A stretch of 64,000 nt of DNA, taken from NCBI GenBank assembly GCA_942492795.1, contig OW818639.1:1178001-1242000 (forward strand). The letters are read 5' to 3'. Source of the DNA: RGIG3178 sp942492795. GTDB lineage: Bacteria; Bacillota; Clostridia; Christensenellales; QAND01. The position numbers and the translations under genes were made by a program. Position 1 is the stretch's first letter, and every line of letters begins with the position of its first letter. This document shows, piece after piece, positions 61,824-64,000 of this stretch. The notes below the pieces were generated by a model. That model worked only from the letters and a program-made list of their open reading frames with translations, ran no database searches and was not told where the DNA came from.

Positions 61824-63968
61824 ATGGGACTGACGAACCAATCCACGGGTAAAAAGGCAGCGGACGGCCTGCTATCCATTCAAAAAAATTCGGACGGCGA
61901 GAAAACCGTAGCGCTGTTTGGAAACCCGAACGTGGGCAAAAGCACGGTATTCAATCAATTGACCGGGCTGAGACAGCATACCGGAAACTGGCCGGGAAAG
62001 ACGGTTGCCAGCGCTTATGGCGAAACGCAACATCATGGGAATGTTTACCGCATGGTGGATCTGCCCGGAACCTATTCGCTTTTGGCCAACTCCGTTGAGG
62101 AAGAGGTCGCCAGGGATTTTCTCTGTTATGGCAATGCCGACGCAGCGGTGGTGGTTGCGGACGCAACATGCCTTGAACGGAATTTGAATCTGGTGCTTCA
62201 AACGCTGGAGATAACCGGCAATGTCGTGCTGTGCATCAATCTGATGGATGAAGCAAAGCGCAAGGGAATCGTAATTGACCTGGCGCTGTTGTCCCGGCTG
62301 TTGGGCGTGCCGGTCGTCGGCACCGATGCCAGGCGGGGCGGCGGACTAATAAAGCTGATGGATGCTGTAGAGAAGGTCGCGCAGGGCAATCGTCTGCCTC
62401 CGCTTGCGGTGCGATACGAAGATGCGATCGAACAGGCTATTGCCATGCTGGAACCTTTGCTGCAGATGGCATTGCAACATAAGCTCAACGCCCGGTGGGC
62501 TGCCTTGAGGATGCTTGAGGAGGAAACCTTTGGGGATTCCATTTCAAAAGCTATCGGGATCGACCTTCTGGGCGATGAAGCGATAGCGCGGAACCTGACG
62601 TGTGCCAAGGCGCTCCTTAACGAGCATGGCTATGACAGCACGTCTATTCGGGATGCTTTGGTTTTGAGCATCATAGCGCAAGCACAGGATATCGCCCGGC
62701 AGACGGTCGTTTTTGAGAAAAAGCGCCATGATGCCACAGACAGAAAACTGGACCGCATTTTAACGTCCAAAGCCTATGGCATTCCCGCCATGCTGCTGTT
62801 GCTGGCGCTTGTCTTTTGGATCACCATCACAGGCGCAAACGCCCCTTCACAAGCACTTTCGCGACTGTTGTTCTTGTTGCAGGATAAACTGACGGCTCTA
62901 TTTGTGCACATCGGCGCGCCTGCGTGGCTGCACGGGGCATTGATCCTGGGCATATACCGGACGCTTGCGTGGGTCGTTTCGGTGATGCTGCCGCCTATGG
63001 CTATCTTTTTTCCGTTGTTTACGCTGCTGGAAGATGCGGGGTATTTGCCGCGCGTTGCGTTCAACCTTGACGCGCTGTTTAAAAAAGCGCGCGCACATGG
63101 GAAACAAGCGCTGTCAATGTGCATGGGGTTCGGGTGCAACGCCGCGGGCGTCATCGGCTGCCGCATCATCGATTCGCCGCGCGAGAGGCTGATCGCCATC
63201 ATCACCAACAATTTCGTGCCGTGCAACGGGCGGTTCCCGACGCTGATAGCGATGATCACGATGTTTTTCACGATTCCGGCGAGCGGCATCATTCAGTCGG
63301 GCGCATCGGCATTGTTGCTGACGCTTGTCATCGTGCTTGGCATCGGGATGACGTTTGTCCTGTCCGGACTGCTGTCCAAGACCGTTCTTAAGGGGTTGCC
63401 TTCGTCGTTCACACTCGAACTGCCGCCATACCGCAGGCCGCAACTCGGCAAGGTTATCGTGCGCTCCGTCTTTGACCGTACGCTGTTTGTTCTCTCAAGA
63501 GCCGTATCGGTGGCAGCGCCCGCGGGGCTTGTCATCTGGTGCATGGCAAACATACAAGTGGGCAATGCGAGTCTTCTGATGTACTGTGCAAATTTCTTCG
63601 ATCCGTTCGCAAGGCTTTTAGGGCTGGACGGTGTGATACTGATGGCGTTTGTTTTGGGATTCCCGGCGAACGAAATTGTGCTGCCCATCATCATCATGTG
63701 CTATATGTCCACAGGCAGCATCCTTTCGCTCGCATCGCTCGGTGCGTTGAAAGTACTTTTGGTTTCCCACGGATGGACCTGGCTTACGGCACTGTGCACG
63801 ATGCTGTTCTCGCTGATGCATTTTCCGTGCGCGACGACATGCCTGACCATTTTAAAGGAAACGCGAAGCCTGAAGTGGACCGGTGTTTCGATGCTGGTTC
63901 CGACGATAACGGGGATGATGCTTTGCTTTTTGACAGCGACAGCGGCGAGGCTGCTGGGCTTTGCTTAA
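61824..63968 (+). CDS. feoB: Ferrous iron transporter B
   Basis: 714 residues; GGAGG before the ATG. N-terminal GTPase: G1 GNPNVGKST (33-41), G2/G3 with DLPGTYSL, G4 NLMDE. Then a helical spacer and a membrane domain with two Gate regions (for example GFGCNAAGVIGCRIIDSPRE) and about 8-10 membrane segments ending with a helix rich in Leu/Ala. An N-terminal extension of about 28 residues before the first strand is longer than usual. Transports Fe(II). Complete within the window. Confidence 0.96.
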   Translation: MGLTNQSTGKKAADGLLSIQKNSDGEKTVALFGNPNVGKSTVFNQLTGLRQHTGNWPGKTVASAYGETQHHGNVYRMVDLPGTYSLLANSVEEEVARDFLCYGNADAAVVVADATCLERNLNLVLQTLEITGNVVLCINLMDEAKRKGIVIDLALLSRLLGVPVVGTDARRGGGLIKLMDAVEKVAQGNRLPPLAVRYEDAIEQAIAMLEPLLQMALQHKLNARWAALRMLEEETFGDSISKAIGIDLLGDEAIARNLTCAKALLNEHGYDSTSIRDALVLSIIAQAQDIARQTVVFEKKRHDATDRKLDRILTSKAYGIPAMLLLLALVFWITITGANAPSQALSRLLFLLQDKLTALFVHIGAPAWLHGALILGIYRTLAWVVSVMLPPMAIFFPLFTLLEDAGYLPRVAFNLDALFKKARAHGKQALSMCMGFGCNAAGVIGCRIIDSPRERLIAIITNNFVPCNGRFPTLIAMITMFFTIPASGIIQSGASALLLTLVIVLGIGMTFVLSGLLSKTVLKGLPSSFTLELPPYRRPQLGKVIVRSVFDRTLFVLSRAVSVAAPAGLVIWCMANIQVGNASLLMYCANFFDPFARLLGLDGVILMAFVLGFPANEIVLPIIIMCYMSTGSILSLASLGALKVLLVSHGWTWLTALCTMLFSLMHFPCATTCLTILKETRSLKWTGVSMLVPTITGMMLCFLTATAARLLGFA

Positions 63969-64000
63969 CGGGAAAACCAAGGCATGAAAAGGGAGCCCGG

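Overview
The window is a stretch of chromosome from a Gram-positive, low-to-middle G+C bacterium, most likely a member of the Clostridia (Bacillota). Evidence: strong AGGAGG-type ribosome binding sites on nearly every gene, a GAAC-N4-GTTC (LexA/DinR-type) SOS box, VanW, DUF975, PadR/HAAS, YcxB and DUF5320 families, Cys-anchored lipoproteins, a sortase-like protein and an ordinary bacterial rRNA operon (16S - tRNA-Ala - tRNA-Ile - 23S - 5S - tRNA-Asn). Overall base composition looks close to half G+C by eye; a few islands are clearly A+T-rich. The species cannot be named from the window.

Layout. 0-2.5 kb: two tandem VanW surface proteins. 2.6-10.2 kb: an Lrp-type regulator overlapping an aminotransferase, then six tandem paralogous Cof/HAD-IIB phosphatases. 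10.2-14.1 kb: nitroreductase, Tam-like methyltransferase and an SOS operon (dinB, an 80-residue unknown protein, an SRAP/YedK protein) behind a promoter with a LexA box. 14-18.5 kb: structured dispersed repeats, a small Xre module with paired palindromic operators, and a low-GC island holding a YwgA/Panacea-like protein plus an HD phosphohydrolase. 18.5-23.6 kb: a molybdate/tungstate-type region with a cytoplasmic WtpA-like binding protein, a probable Moco riboswitch, a BtuCD-type importer and a methyltransferase. 23.7-25.4 kb: solitary HicB and mnmA. 25.5-31 kb: the rRNA operon.

31-38.3 kb is accessory and repeat-rich: ASCH, two YcxB-like proteins, a PH-like protein, an A+T-rich lipoprotein, a second Xre module, a rhodanese and several very small proteins. 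38.5-47.2 kb holds DUF975, a class II aldolase, a zinc-ribbon membrane protein, AIM24, a PadR/HAAS pair and a lipoprotein serpin. 47.3-55.2 kb holds an alpha/alpha-toroid (terpenoid-cyclase-like) protein, an ICMT-like methyltransferase, a DtnK/PdxA2 acid-sugar pair, GNAT, AAC(3)-like, DUF134 and DUF5320-like genes. 55.3-64 kb is metal- and envelope-centred: cbiMQO behind an RNA leader with an intrinsic terminator, DedA, NIPSNAP, PAP2, a sortase homologue lacking its cysteine, and a DtxR/MntR regulator divergent from feoAB.

The most interesting unexplained items are the low-GC YwgA-like/HD pair, the two Xre/small-helical-protein modules, the cbiM leader RNA, the unidentified SOS-operon protein, the six-copy HAD array, and a mosaic family of hairpin-rich intergenic repeats present in at least seven places.
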